Assembly: GCA_002436505.1 (NCBI GenBank)
Contig: DJML01000053.1
Coordinates: 1-31,594, forward strand
Source: Bacteroidetes bacterium UBA6491
Lineage (GTDB): Bacteria; Bacteroidota; Bacteroidia; NS11-12g; UBA9320
Direction of reading: 5' to 3'
DNA: 31,594 nt
In this document: positions 16,728 through 24,777 of the stretch, one piece after another
Numbering within the stretch: the stretch's first letter is position 1
Layout of the letters: the number at the start of each line of letters is the position of its first letter
Notes under the pieces: model-generated
Databases searched by the model: none
Told to the model about the DNA's origin: nothing
Seen by the model: only the letters and a program-made list of their open reading frames with translations
Program-made: the position numbers and the translations under genes

Positions 16728-18750
16728 TCGCTCTGCCTTTCGGATATTTAACCGTGTATTTAATGTCCATTTCTTCGATCTTTCCTGAAGATATCTTCAT
16801 TGCTTTTATCACTTCCCCTGTTTCTGCATTATAACGCGCTCCAGATAAACCTCCAACTTCCACTGTGATCTCCTTATTTCTTGAAACAGGCACCTGATCC
16901 ATCACGACCACATTGATCTCAGTGCTCTTGTTGTTCATTACCTTTATTCTGAATTGTCGTTTATCGATGTTATCCGACCCCAGGAACTGACGCCCGCTGA
17001 ACTCCTTCACTTTTTCTCTTTTCACTGAAACGGAAGGGTCCCGTCCAAGGCTGATAGTAAGTGTATCTGAAACATAATAGACATCCAGATCTGATTTTCC
17101 GACATAGGTGTTTCCAAGGTAAAGGTTTGTCTCCCCTGGAAGAAGTTTATACTTTGACCAGTCTAGAACCCGTGCGACCAGGAACGCAGACTCCTCGACC
17201 TTTGGAATGGTATAATACTCATAACTTGCAGGTATGCCGGTTCTTGTCATTTCAAGGATCTCAGGTTTGCCATTGGACTTGATGGAGTACGTTGCTTCCA
17301 TTTCGAACTCTAAAGAGATGTTGTTCTCGATTGGCCTTGCAAGATTTTGATATTCAGCCCTTTTTGAGGACGAACGACCCCACTTGTACGACTTGGATCT
17401 TTTTGAAAGTGTCAGGACCTCACTCAGATAGGATCCTGAACCATCGTAGTCATCGGCAAGATTATAGGAACTCGTGTAATTAGACTCATTTGAAAGGAAC
17501 CCATTGATCGCATTTCCATTCATATCCAGTCTAGCACCTCCGGCCATTTGTCCATCTCCGAAATTCCACTGGTATGTCCTTTTTGAGTTACTGTTCAATG
17601 TCATATACACCACCTGCTGACCATTGTCCAAATTCTTACTTACGCTGTTGTAGCCTATGTATGCAATTTGGATCGAACCTATGTTCTCCGCTACTTCCGT
17701 AACGAATTCTCCTTTTACATCCGTAAATGCGATAAGTCCGTTTTGTGTTGAGATTGTTGCATATGCCAATGGAAGCCCTGTCTCTGAATCCAGCACTTTT
17801 CCCTTGATCTCCTTTTCTTTTATCATGCTAAGATTTTGTTTAGCGTCCTCATACATAACATTTGATCTTATGCTAAAAGATGAAGGATCGATATAACTAA
17901 GGTAATATGGAGGTACCTTCGGCAAAGTATTGTTTTGCTCAGGATCTCCATTCGAAAAAACAAGCTTCACATTGTCCCAGTCCTCACCGGTATTCTGAGC
18001 CACATTAGCCTTATAGATCAGATTCATCGGTTCATTTAACTCATTGACATGAATGTCATAGGAAGGGGTCCAGCCCGCACCGGTAACTGAGTATTGTAAA
18101 GCAAGATTCACTGAGGTCTTTTTATCTGTTTTCACTAAAACCTCAACTATTGATGATTCATCCGCCTTGGGTTGTTCAAGCGACCTGAGTTCATTGATGA
18201 ATTTTAGTTTTTTTGTCAAAAGTCCTTTCTGTTGCTTGCTAAGTTTATAGCCGGTCTTCTGGATATCCGTGAACTGCGTGTTATAAAAATCATTCAGTTC
18301 CTTAAATTTCTGAGGATCAAAATGCTGACTTCCGGTCTCCATCTTACGATTGTAATTCAGATATATTTCTCTTTGCCGCAGGATCTGTACTTTAACAAAT
18401 ACTTCTTCAATGTCTGCGCTTACATCAGCGATAGAATCCTTTAGTTTTTTAATTTTAGGGTCATCCTTTTTCTCGGTTAAGTAATCCAATCGGTGCTTGA
18501 TCGTCATGACCGTTACGTCGTTGCCTGCGAAAAGATTGATCGTAGATTCGTCGAGTAAATGCGAAATGCCTTTAAAGAGCAAGGTTGTTCGTCCTGCGTC
18601 CAGAATAACGTCAGCCTCGCGGGTAACCTGGGCTCCGGTCATAAAGACCGTAACCTTTGTGATCTTTGAGTTTACCTCTTTTTCATTTTGTGCGTGCGAG
18701 ATTGCCGGCAAAAGAAATAGTAAAACGATAAGGATCGTGAAGTTTTTCAT
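16714..18750 (-). CDS. MuiA-like DUF4139/DUF4140 protein with an inserted carboxypeptidase-regulatory-like domain
   Basis: 678 aa with a signal peptide (FTILIVLLFLLPAISHA). Residues about 28-120 match DUF4140 (ITKVTVFMTGAQVTREADV), followed by a coiled-coil hairpin (about 90-200) and the DUF4139 beta region (TGAGWTPSYDIHV, NTGEDWDNVKLVFSNGDP) resuming near the end (ISLGRDPSVSVKREK). The mucoidy inhibitor MuiA family is exported and of uncertain function. At about 315-375 a CarboxypepD_reg-like beta-sandwich is inserted (KGKVLDSETGLPLAYATIST, then SIQIAYIGYNSV), a module usual at the N-terminus of TonB-dependent receptors. A Gly/Ser/Tyr-rich stretch (about 390-460) follows. Mapping is by motif. 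Confidence 0.85.
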   Translation of the reverse strand: MKNFTILIVLLFLLPAISHAQNEKEVNSKITKVTVFMTGAQVTREADVILDAGRTTLLFKGISHLLDESTINLFAGNDVTVMTIKHRLDYLTEKKDDPKIKKLKDSIADVSADIEEVFVKVQILRQREIYLNYNRKMETGSQHFDPQKFKELNDFYNTQFTDIQKTGYKLSKQQKGLLTKKLKFINELRSLEQPKADESSIVEVLVKTDKKTSVNLALQYSVTGAGWTPSYDIHVNELNEPMNLIYKANVAQNTGEDWDNVKLVFSNGDPEQNNTLPKVPPYYLSYIDPSSFSIRSNVMYEDAKQNLSMIKEKEIKGKVLDSETGLPLAYATISTQNGLIAFTDVKGEFVTEVAENIGSIQIAYIGYNSVSKNLDNGQQVVYMTLNSNSKRTYQWNFGDGQMAGGARLDMNGNAINGFLSNESNYTSSYNLADDYDGSGSYLSEVLTLSKRSKSYKWGRSSSKRAEYQNLARPIENNISLEFEMEATYSIKSNGKPEILEMTRTGIPASYEYYTIPKVEESAFLVARVLDWSKYKLLPGETNLYLGNTYVGKSDLDVYYVSDTLTISLGRDPSVSVKREKVKEFSGRQFLGSDNIDKRQFRIKVMNNKSTEINVVVMDQVPVSRNKEITVEVGGLSGARYNAETGEVIKAMKISSGKIEEMDIKYTVKYPKGRAINLE

Positions 18751-18808
18751 AGTCGAAATGTTATATCAAATTTGTTGATTTTTGAGAAAGTTTATACTGA
18801 TTGCAGAC

Positions 18809-18842
18809 CAAAGGTAAATGCCAATAGATCAAATTATTTCAA
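18809..18842 (-). promoter_or_regulatory. Bacteroidota-type promoter for the DUF4139 gene
   Basis: TACCTTTG at 18809-18816 (minus strand) matches TAnnTTTG; a TTG lies at 18840-18842, 23 bp upstream. The ATG at 18750 is about 58 nt downstream. It sits in the 96-bp gap behind the GT-C-like gene, so the DUF4139 gene may have its own transcript. Confidence 0.4.
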
Positions 18843-18846
18843 TATT

Positions 18847-20253
18847 TTAGTCACAAATGTATACTTCAACAGTATACGGGTGTTTACAGTCCTCACATTC
18901 AAATCGCCTCACTAGATCCAGTTCCGGTTTTGACCGCAGAAGATCTGCCGAAACCTCTTTATCCGAAACGGAAAAATAACTGTCCCATATGACGATGCTT
19001 CCGGACATGGCCGGTTCATATTTTAAACGGTCGATCGCAACTGCCTGCTTTTCATTGTCAATGTCTTTACCATACGTCATCGGCACATACCAGTTCCCAA
19101 AATATATCCTTCTGTCTCCAAAAGTTGAATCGGTATACTCACGAACATCATCGATCATTCGTTGCAAAGGTTCTTTCTGAACAGATAATGGCAAATTCAA
19201 ACCCGCTTTGTTTCCGGTAAACGGGAATATAATTACACTCAGCAGGATCGCATTCCGTACAGCAATAGGTGACAGGAACCCAAACGCGCAAACGACCCTG
19301 TCCAGACCTCTGTAAGCAATAAATGCGAACAACGGTATCAATACGATCAGAACCCTCTTCAAACCAAAACTATGAAAAATACCCAGTGCCCAAAATGAAG
19401 AATGCGCAGCGAAATAGGCAATTGTTATTCCGAAAATGATGACCAGTTCGAAGGGGTCCATCAACCCTTTCATTAATCTTGTGAACCCATCAAAAATGCC
19501 GATAAAAACAAGAAAATACAGCGGATAACCGATCACATACGGCAGCTGATTCACAAAATGCAGCCAGAAACCACTTCCATACTTATCCTCGGTTCCTGAA
19601 TATGGGTTTTGGTGGAACATCCATAAGAAATCATCATAATATCCCAGTCCAACAAGACCATAGATCACTGTTCCTACCAGTATGAACGGAGTATATTTTA
19701 TTCTTTTTGTTATCAACAAATAGAACAGGACAACAGGTGCAATGATCCATCCCTCAGACCGCACAAAAGGGAGGAAAGACAACACAATCATTGCGATAAT
19801 GAATCTATCTGACCGTAAATAATAAACGATCGCTATAAGACTGACAGTGAACAACGGCTCGGTCAGCCCTGAGGACTGGACCAGGAAGAAATGCGGTGCC
19901 GCAAAGCAAAACAATACGGCCATTGCCCCTTTGATATGGTAGGACTGAAACAACTTGTAAGTATAGTAACTGGCACCAAGCATACAGATCGCATTGAACA
20001 GCTTCATGCCTATCCAGCCCCAGTAAGAAAACGGTGATGAAAGAAGCACGAACAATGGTTTGGCCCAATGATGCATCAGATATTTAGGATAGATTAGCGC
20101 CTGACGTGAATAAAGATAATGAACCACGCTGTCGCCGCTGTCATAGGTGCTTTCCGTCAAAAAGACCAGGATAAGATCGGCTACCACTATAAAGAACCAT
20201 AACCATCCCGGGTGCTTCATCCTTTTTATAGAAGTCCAAATTGATCTTAACAT
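18847..20253 (-). CDS. Polytopic GT-C-like membrane glycosyltransferase, family uncertain
   Basis: 468 aa with about 10 hydrophobic helices and a soluble C-terminal domain of about 110 residues. The first loop has an acidic motif (STYDSGDSVVHYLYSRQA) and aromatic residues (YPKYLMHHWAKPLFVLLSSP), typical of GT-C glycosyltransferases that use polyprenyl-phosphate sugars, and SSGLTEPLFTVSLIAIVYYL resembles the middle of PIG-M/ArnT-like enzymes. The soluble tail (IYFGNWYVPMTYGKD, IVIWDSYFSVSD) is likely periplasmic. No clear relative can be named, and donor and acceptor are unknown. It is followed on the same strand by the DUF4139 gene after 96 bp and preceded by the end of the Rnf operon after 117 bp. 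Confidence 0.65.
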   Translation of the reverse strand: MLRSIWTSIKRMKHPGWLWFFIVVADLILVFLTESTYDSGDSVVHYLYSRQALIYPKYLMHHWAKPLFVLLSSPFSYWGWIGMKLFNAICMLGASYYTYKLFQSYHIKGAMAVLFCFAAPHFFLVQSSGLTEPLFTVSLIAIVYYLRSDRFIIAMIVLSFLPFVRSEGWIIAPVVLFYLLITKRIKYTPFILVGTVIYGLVGLGYYDDFLWMFHQNPYSGTEDKYGSGFWLHFVNQLPYVIGYPLYFLVFIGIFDGFTRLMKGLMDPFELVIIFGITIAYFAAHSSFWALGIFHSFGLKRVLIVLIPLFAFIAYRGLDRVVCAFGFLSPIAVRNAILLSVIIFPFTGNKAGLNLPLSVQKEPLQRMIDDVREYTDSTFGDRRIYFGNWYVPMTYGKDIDNEKQAVAIDRLKYEPAMSGSIVIWDSYFSVSDKEVSADLLRSKPELDLVRRFECEDCKHPYTVEVYICD

Positions 20254-20370
20254 CGTCGAATTTGATGCAATGTTAATGCTTGTTATTTAAATGGTAAATT
20301 AGGTTGTCTGGAATTCTCTCAGATCATGTAATGCTATTTATTGTATGACCTGACCTGGTGTTCCTTATGA

Positions 20371-20538
20371 TCAAACCTTCTCACAGCTGTCCCTGTTGGA
20401 GCAGGCACCACAGCAACCGCCATGATCGATGTGGTTCTTGGTATTCATTTTTTTCGCAAGAAGCTGAACAGCACCCCATCCTGCTACCAGGATCGTCAAT
20501 CCTGCAACGGGTATAATGTATGTTAAAAACTCTTCCAT
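20371..20538 (-). CDS. Small Cys-rich single-span membrane protein ending the Rnf operon (NqrM-like layout)
   Basis: 55 aa from the ATG at 20538, 10 nt after the rnfA stop, with a purine-rich GGAAC before it. One hydrophobic helix (YIIPVAGLTILVAGWGAVQL) is followed by a Lys/Asn linker and a Cys cluster (GGCCGACSNRDSC, four Cys). A longer in-frame start (20574) would overlap rnfA; the ATG is preferred. The layout resembles NqrM, a small membrane protein needed to load Fe into NqrD/NqrE of Na+-NQR, whose counterparts in Rnf are RnfE/RnfA; the FeoB-associated Cys-rich family looks similar. Function as an Fe-S maturation factor for the Rnf membrane core is an inference from position and Cys layout only. 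Confidence 0.65.
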   Translation of the reverse strand: MEEFLTYIIPVAGLTILVAGWGAVQLLAKKMNTKNHIDHGGCCGACSNRDSCEKV

Positions 20539-20548
20539 TTGTTCCTTA

Positions 20549-21127
20549 TCAATGCCCCCCAAATAAACCTGCAAATCCCATGAATGCCATACTTACGATA
20601 CCGGCAATAATGAGATTAAGTGCTGTACCCTGAATGATCTTCGGAATATTTAAAACCTTTGTTTCCTCTCTTATACCGGCAAGTAAAACCAAAGCAAGCG
20701 TCACACCTCCTCCTGCTCCAAGTGCATAGATAATGCCTTCAACAAAGTTATATCCTTTGCTCGTTGAGAACAGGGCGAGTCCAAGTATTGCACAATTGGT
20801 CGTTATCAATGGGAGAAAAATTCCCAGGGCCTTAAACAACTCCGGACTTAATTTTTTAATGGCCATTTCGACGAACTGAACGGCACTGGCAATTACGATA
20901 ATAAAGCTGATCAACCGCAGATAAGGGGCATGCACCAAAACCCAGGTATTAAGGGCATAGCTCGCCAGTGCAGTGATCAACATTACAAAAATGTTAGCTA
21001 ATCCAAGCCTGAAAGCTGTTTGGACACGTTGGGTCACACCAAGAAACGGGCATAATCCAAGGAACAGACTTAAGGTAAAGTTGTTTACCAAAAGGGCCGA
21101 TATGAATATCCAGATCAATTCGCTCAT
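20549..21127 (-). CDS. rnfA: Rnf electron transport complex subunit A
   Basis: 192-aa integral membrane protein with six predicted helices, homologous to RnfE and NqrE. From the ATG at 21127 the protein begins MSELIWIFISALLVNNFTLS, the normal RnfA N-terminus, 1 nt after the rnfE stop. The two conserved Cys that coordinate an Fe centre between RnfA and RnfE are present: C26 in GLCPFLGV and C112 in TTNCAILG. The rest (GAGGGVTLALVLLAGIREE) is typical. With RnfE it forms the pore-like core that carries electrons across the membrane between the FMN subunits. Sixth rnf gene in the order B-(X)-C-D-G-E-A. Confidence 0.96.
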   Translation of the reverse strand: MSELIWIFISALLVNNFTLSLFLGLCPFLGVTQRVQTAFRLGLANIFVMLITALASYALNTWVLVHAPYLRLISFIIVIASAVQFVEMAIKKLSPELFKALGIFLPLITTNCAILGLALFSTSKGYNFVEGIIYALGAGGGVTLALVLLAGIREETKVLNIPKIIQGTALNLIIAGIVSMAFMGFAGLFGGH

Positions 21128-21128
21128 T

Positions 21129-21758
21129 TCAATGATATTTTTTTCTTCTTTCCGTAAGCCAGTTAAAATAAAGCAACAGGAACCCAAGCACAAAGAACCC
21201 TCCCGGAGGAAGGATCATTACGATCCATGGTTCGAAATGCGGACCAAAAAGAGATAGCCCGAACAATGACCCACTACCAAGGACTTCCCGTACTATCCCA
21301 ATACATAAAAGGGCGAAGGTGAAACCGAGGCTCATGCCCACGGCATCCATAATGGATAACCTTACGTTGTTCTTACTGGCAAAAGATTCCTGCCTGCCGA
21401 GGATTAGACAATTAACAACGATAAGTGCTATGAATGCACCGAGCGCCTTATGTATGTCGGGGAAAAATGCGGCCAGCGTGAAATCTATTACCGTAACAAA
21501 AGTGGCTATAATGACAATGTAAGAAGTGATCCTAACCTGTTTTGGAATGGTTTTTCTAAGCAATGAGACCAATATGCTGCTGAACAGCAACACAAAGGTG
21601 GTCGCCAGCCCCATCGCCAGTGCATTCACTGCTGTATTGGTAACCGCCAGTGATGGGCACATTCCTAATACCGCAACAAACACAGGGTTTTCCTTCCAGA
21701 TCCCTTTTACAAGTTCCTGCATAGCCTGCGATGTATTTTGTTCCTCAGTTTGCATCAT
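21129..21758 (-). CDS. rnfE: Rnf electron transport complex subunit E
   Basis: 209 aa, a membrane protein homologous to RnfA/NqrD with six predicted helices. Conserved Cys are C34 (LGMCPSLAVTN) and C117 (VNCLILGRQESFA), the second half of the RnfA/RnfE Fe-S site. The ending LFGPHFEPWIVMILPPGGFF is typical of RnfE. ATG at 21758 or 21755 are both possible (a GTG precedes them); either overlaps the rnfG 3' end by 11-14 nt, so translation is probably coupled. It is immediately followed by rnfA. No unusual feature beyond family. Confidence 0.95.
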   Translation of the reverse strand: MMQTEEQNTSQAMQELVKGIWKENPVFVAVLGMCPSLAVTNTAVNALAMGLATTFVLLFSSILVSLLRKTIPKQVRITSYIVIIATFVTVIDFTLAAFFPDIHKALGAFIALIVVNCLILGRQESFASKNNVRLSIMDAVGMSLGFTFALLCIGIVREVLGSGSLFGLSLFGPHFEPWIVMILPPGGFFVLGFLLLYFNWLTERRKKYH

Positions 21759-22422
21759 CACTTACTTTAGATGAGGGGTTTGATCTGTTGTATTCATCAA
21801 TGCGTTCCTTCCATTGTGTCATCGACTTTTGCAACAACCTGCCGATTGCGTTGGAAGAAATTGTTGCTCCGGTGATGGCCTGGATCTGGTTATCTGAAGT
21901 TTTTTCACCTTTCTTTACCACTGTAATTTCAGGATCTACAGATAGCTCTTTAAAGTTCGACTGAAAATCCTTATCCAAAATGATCTTGTCGCCTAATCCC
22001 GGTGTTTCCTTGCTTTCAAGGACCTTTAGACCGATTATCACCCTTGCTTCAGGATCGTATCCTGCAAGCGCACTTATTATATCCTGGTATCCGCCTTCCT
22101 CTCCCGGAATTGCAACTCCCGTAAACTGACCGGAACTGTCATATCCGAAATAGACCAACTCTCCTTCGATGGTCTGTTCATCTTCCACAGCTGTCAACTG
22201 GTTCCCATTCCAATTCATTGTCGTAAACCTGGCCGTTCCCGGCAATACCTCAAATACGGCTGCTTTGAGCGCATCTGCCTTATTCTGGGCTATGATCGGC
22301 TTCGTATAAAGGTACGTTGATACCAGGATCAAACCCGAAAGGAAACCGGCAACTCCAAGCGTCATGATCAACCTGAAAGAACTGGGTTCTTTTTCCTCAA
22401 TGATATTTTCTTCGGTGCTCAT
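21745..22422 (-). CDS. rnfG: Rnf electron transport complex subunit G (covalent FMN)
   Basis: 225 aa: one N-terminal membrane helix (FRLIMTLGVAGFLSGLIL) and a periplasmic FMN-binding domain. The covalent FMN attachment motif is intact: QAITGATISSNA with acceptor Thr187. Other family marks are GLKVLESKETPGLGDKI and the GEEGGYQDII block. RnfG accepts electrons from the RnfA/RnfE core and relays them to RnfD. It overlaps the rnfD stop by 4 nt (ATGA). The C-terminal tail (NRSNPSSKVSDDAN) is polar. FMN would be attached by an ApbE flavin transferase, which is not encoded in this window. Confidence 0.95.
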   Translation of the reverse strand: MSTEENIIEEKEPSSFRLIMTLGVAGFLSGLILVSTYLYTKPIIAQNKADALKAAVFEVLPGTARFTTMNWNGNQLTAVEDEQTIEGELVYFGYDSSGQFTGVAIPGEEGGYQDIISALAGYDPEARVIIGLKVLESKETPGLGDKIILDKDFQSNFKELSVDPEITVVKKGEKTSDNQIQAITGATISSNAIGRLLQKSMTQWKERIDEYNRSNPSSKVSDDAN

Positions 22423-23423
22423 GAATATCCGTAGGGTTTTATCTTGGTAAACTTATTGATCAGAGGCGTTGATGCGTTCATCAGCAAAATGGCATACATT
22501 ACTCCTTCAGGCAGGCCGCCCCATAACCTTATGACCACCACCAGTATACCTATGCCGATCCCGTAGATCCAGTGTCCTTTTGGCGTTATAGGAGAAGTGA
22601 CCAGATCGGTTGCCATATAGACCGTTCCCAGCATTAGCCCGCCTGAGAAAAGCATAAAGACTGGAGACGGATACATTTTAGGATCAACTAACCAGAAAAT
22701 ACCGCTGAATACTATTACAGTCACCAAAATGGCAAAAGGTATCTTCCAGTTGATTATCCTGCGCCAAAGCATATAAACCCCGAGCAACAAGATCAGAACA
22801 CCTGCTGTTTCTCCAAGTGATCCCGGCGTTGAGCCGAGCATAAGATGCACCGGGTTGCCAAAATCATGTTCAAATTTCATTTTTGACAGTGGTGTTGCCG
22901 CAGTAATACCATCGGCTGCACTCGCCTGCAGAAATGGTATTGCCGAGTTGGTCCCGTTCAGTGCGAACCAGCTTCCTCCACTGAGCGGAGGGTTCCATGT
23001 CGTAATTGCAGATGGGAACGCAGCCTGTAAAAAAGCCCTTCCTACAAGTGCTGGATTGAACACATTCTGTCCGAGCCCCCCCCATATGAGTTTGCCCATT
23101 CCGATCGAAACAACTCCTCCAATGAAGGCCATCCAAAGAGGGAAACCGGGCGGAAGGCACAAACCGAGTAATATCCCTGTTATTAAAGCACTCCCATTTT
23201 TTAAACTTTGAAACCGGTTTGTTGCCGTAAAGCCTATCTCAGTGACAAGGCATCCAATTGTTGCTGCAAGGATCACCAGTAAAGCCCCAAGTCCAAAATA
23301 ATAGGACGCCAACAGAACAACAGGTATCAGCGTATAAACGACCTCCCACATTATTCCAGGCGTTGTTGCCTTTTCATGCAGAAAAGGAGATGTCGATATC
23401 GTTGCCGTTTTCTTGCCTGCCAT
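22419..23423 (-). CDS. rnfD: Rnf electron transport complex subunit D (covalent FMN, ion-translocating)
   Basis: 334 aa, eight to ten hydrophobic segments, homologous to NqrB. The covalent FMN motif is DGITAATPLSK with acceptor Thr177; the usual SGATPL is altered to TAATPL, but the Thr-Pro-Leu core is retained. Other family signatures: NVFNPALVGRAFLQAAFP, HDFGNPVHLMLGSTPGSLGE and GTVYMATDLVTSPITPKG. RnfD is the main membrane subunit linked to ion movement in Rnf complexes. The start ATG follows the rnfC stop after one base and the end overlaps rnfG. Whether Na+ or H+ is used cannot be read from the sequence. Confidence 0.95.
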   Translation of the reverse strand: MAGKKTATISTSPFLHEKATTPGIMWEVVYTLIPVVLLASYYFGLGALLVILAATIGCLVTEIGFTATNRFQSLKNGSALITGILLGLCLPPGFPLWMAFIGGVVSIGMGKLIWGGLGQNVFNPALVGRAFLQAAFPSAITTWNPPLSGGSWFALNGTNSAIPFLQASAADGITAATPLSKMKFEHDFGNPVHLMLGSTPGSLGETAGVLILLLGVYMLWRRIINWKIPFAILVTVIVFSGIFWLVDPKMYPSPVFMLFSGGLMLGTVYMATDLVTSPITPKGHWIYGIGIGILVVVIRLWGGLPEGVMYAILLMNASTPLINKFTKIKPYGYS

Positions 23424-23424
23424 T

Positions 23425-24777
23425 TTATACTGTCTTATTTAATTCTCTGGCTTTTTTCTCCCTTAATATCCCTTTGGCCACCCTGAAACTCTGAACCAGA
23501 GGAATATTTGAAGGACAAACAAAGGAACAACTTCCGCACTCAAAACAATCCATTACGTAATTTTCAGCCATGTCTTCCCAAAGGCCTTTCTTGGCCAGAA
23601 GGCCAAGTGTGCTTGGATTCAGGAACATCGGACAGGCTTCTACGCATCTGCCACATCTTATGCAGCTGTACTCGTCCAGTGTGCTTACTTTCTCTTCAGT
23701 TAGCAATAAGATGCCTGATGTTCCTTTGACGATGGGTATGTCAAGTGAGCGCTGGACCATCCCCATCATAGGGCCACCAAGCAGCATCCTGTAATTATCA
23801 GATGTGATCCCTCCGCAGTGTCCTACCACCTCCTTCATGCCTGTACCGACAGGAACAAGCATGTTTGACGGTCTTCTTACCGCGTTCCCGGTAACCGTCA
23901 CTACTCGTTCAATGAGCGGTTTACCCATCCTGAACCAATCACTCAGCGCCGCAATGGAACTGACATTGCTTACCATTACTTCAACGTCCAAAGGCAAACT
24001 TCCACTTGGCACCTCCTTGTCAAGTATGGCTGTGATCAACATTTTCTCTGCTCCCTGCGGATATTTGACCTCCAGCGGGACCACTTCGATCAAATCGCCA
24101 TCCTGTTGTGCTTTTTGAGTTAATATTTCAATGGCATCCGGCTTGTTTGCTTCAATCCCTATAAAGATCTTCTCTGCTTTGATGAAATGGTTAAGTATCT
24201 TGGCCCCATCTATCAATGCATCGGGATATTCTGCCATAACCCGATGATCAGAGGTAAGGAAAGGCTCACATTCACATCCGTTCAGGATCATGTAACGGCA
24301 GGTCTTATCAGGTGGCACTTTAAATTTTACGTGTGCCGGAAATGCAGCACCTCCAAGTCCCACTAATCCGCTGCTTTGAACAGATTCAATAAACTCATCA
24401 GTGGTCATCTTTGTAAAATCACCCGGTGAAGAACCTTTCAATATTTGGGAAGAATACGGATCTGTCTGGATCTTGATGGCCTGAACCATTTTGCCCGTAA
24501 GCGTTTCAGCAAGTTCGATCGACCTCACCTGTCCGTCAACAGGGCTATGAAGGGCCACCGAGACAAAACCTCCCGGTTTTGCGATCATCTCTCCTCTCCT
24601 GACATTCTGCCCCTTCTGGACTATGGGTATTGAAGGTGCTCCAATATGTTGTCCAAGAGGCAATATGTATTCGTCAACAAAAGGCATTCGCTCTATTGAC
24701 AGGCTTTCAGTGAAAAATTTGAATTCTTCAGGATGTACCCCATGCTTAAAAGTCGCTATGTTTGAAAGTACCTGCAT
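23425..24777 (-). CDS. rnfC: Rnf electron transport complex subunit C
   Basis: 450 aa, peripheral cytoplasmic subunit that handles NADH/FMN. Its start ATG shares one base with the TGA of the 1233-aa gene (TGATG). Visible: the N-terminal barrel-sandwich (TFKHGVHPEEFK, HSPVDGQVRSIEL), the FMN/NADH region GLVGLGGAAFPAHVK, LNGCECEP, and GLLAKKGLWED between two [4Fe-4S] motifs, C372-C375-C378-C382 (CIRCGRCVEACP) and C411-C414-C417-C421 (CFECGSCSFVCP). All eight ligands are present. It would pass electrons between NADH and RnfB. The insertion of a large gene directly before rnfC, between it and rnfB, is unusual. Confidence 0.96.
   Translation of the reverse strand: MQVLSNIATFKHGVHPEEFKFFTESLSIERMPFVDEYILPLGQHIGAPSIPIVQKGQNVRRGEMIAKPGGFVSVALHSPVDGQVRSIELAETLTGKMVQAIKIQTDPYSSQILKGSSPGDFTKMTTDEFIESVQSSGLVGLGGAAFPAHVKFKVPPDKTCRYMILNGCECEPFLTSDHRVMAEYPDALIDGAKILNHFIKAEKIFIGIEANKPDAIEILTQKAQQDGDLIEVVPLEVKYPQGAEKMLITAILDKEVPSGSLPLDVEVMVSNVSSIAALSDWFRMGKPLIERVVTVTGNAVRRPSNMLVPVGTGMKEVVGHCGGITSDNYRMLLGGPMMGMVQRSLDIPIVKGTSGILLLTEEKVSTLDEYSCIRCGRCVEACPMFLNPSTLGLLAKKGLWEDMAENYVMDCFECGSCSFVCPSNIPLVQSFRVAKGILREKKARELNKTV

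Noticed and set aside
20254..20370. Terminator after the Rnf operon
   Set aside because: No stem-loop followed by a T-run is visible in the 117 bp; readthrough or a non-intrinsic terminator cannot be excluded.
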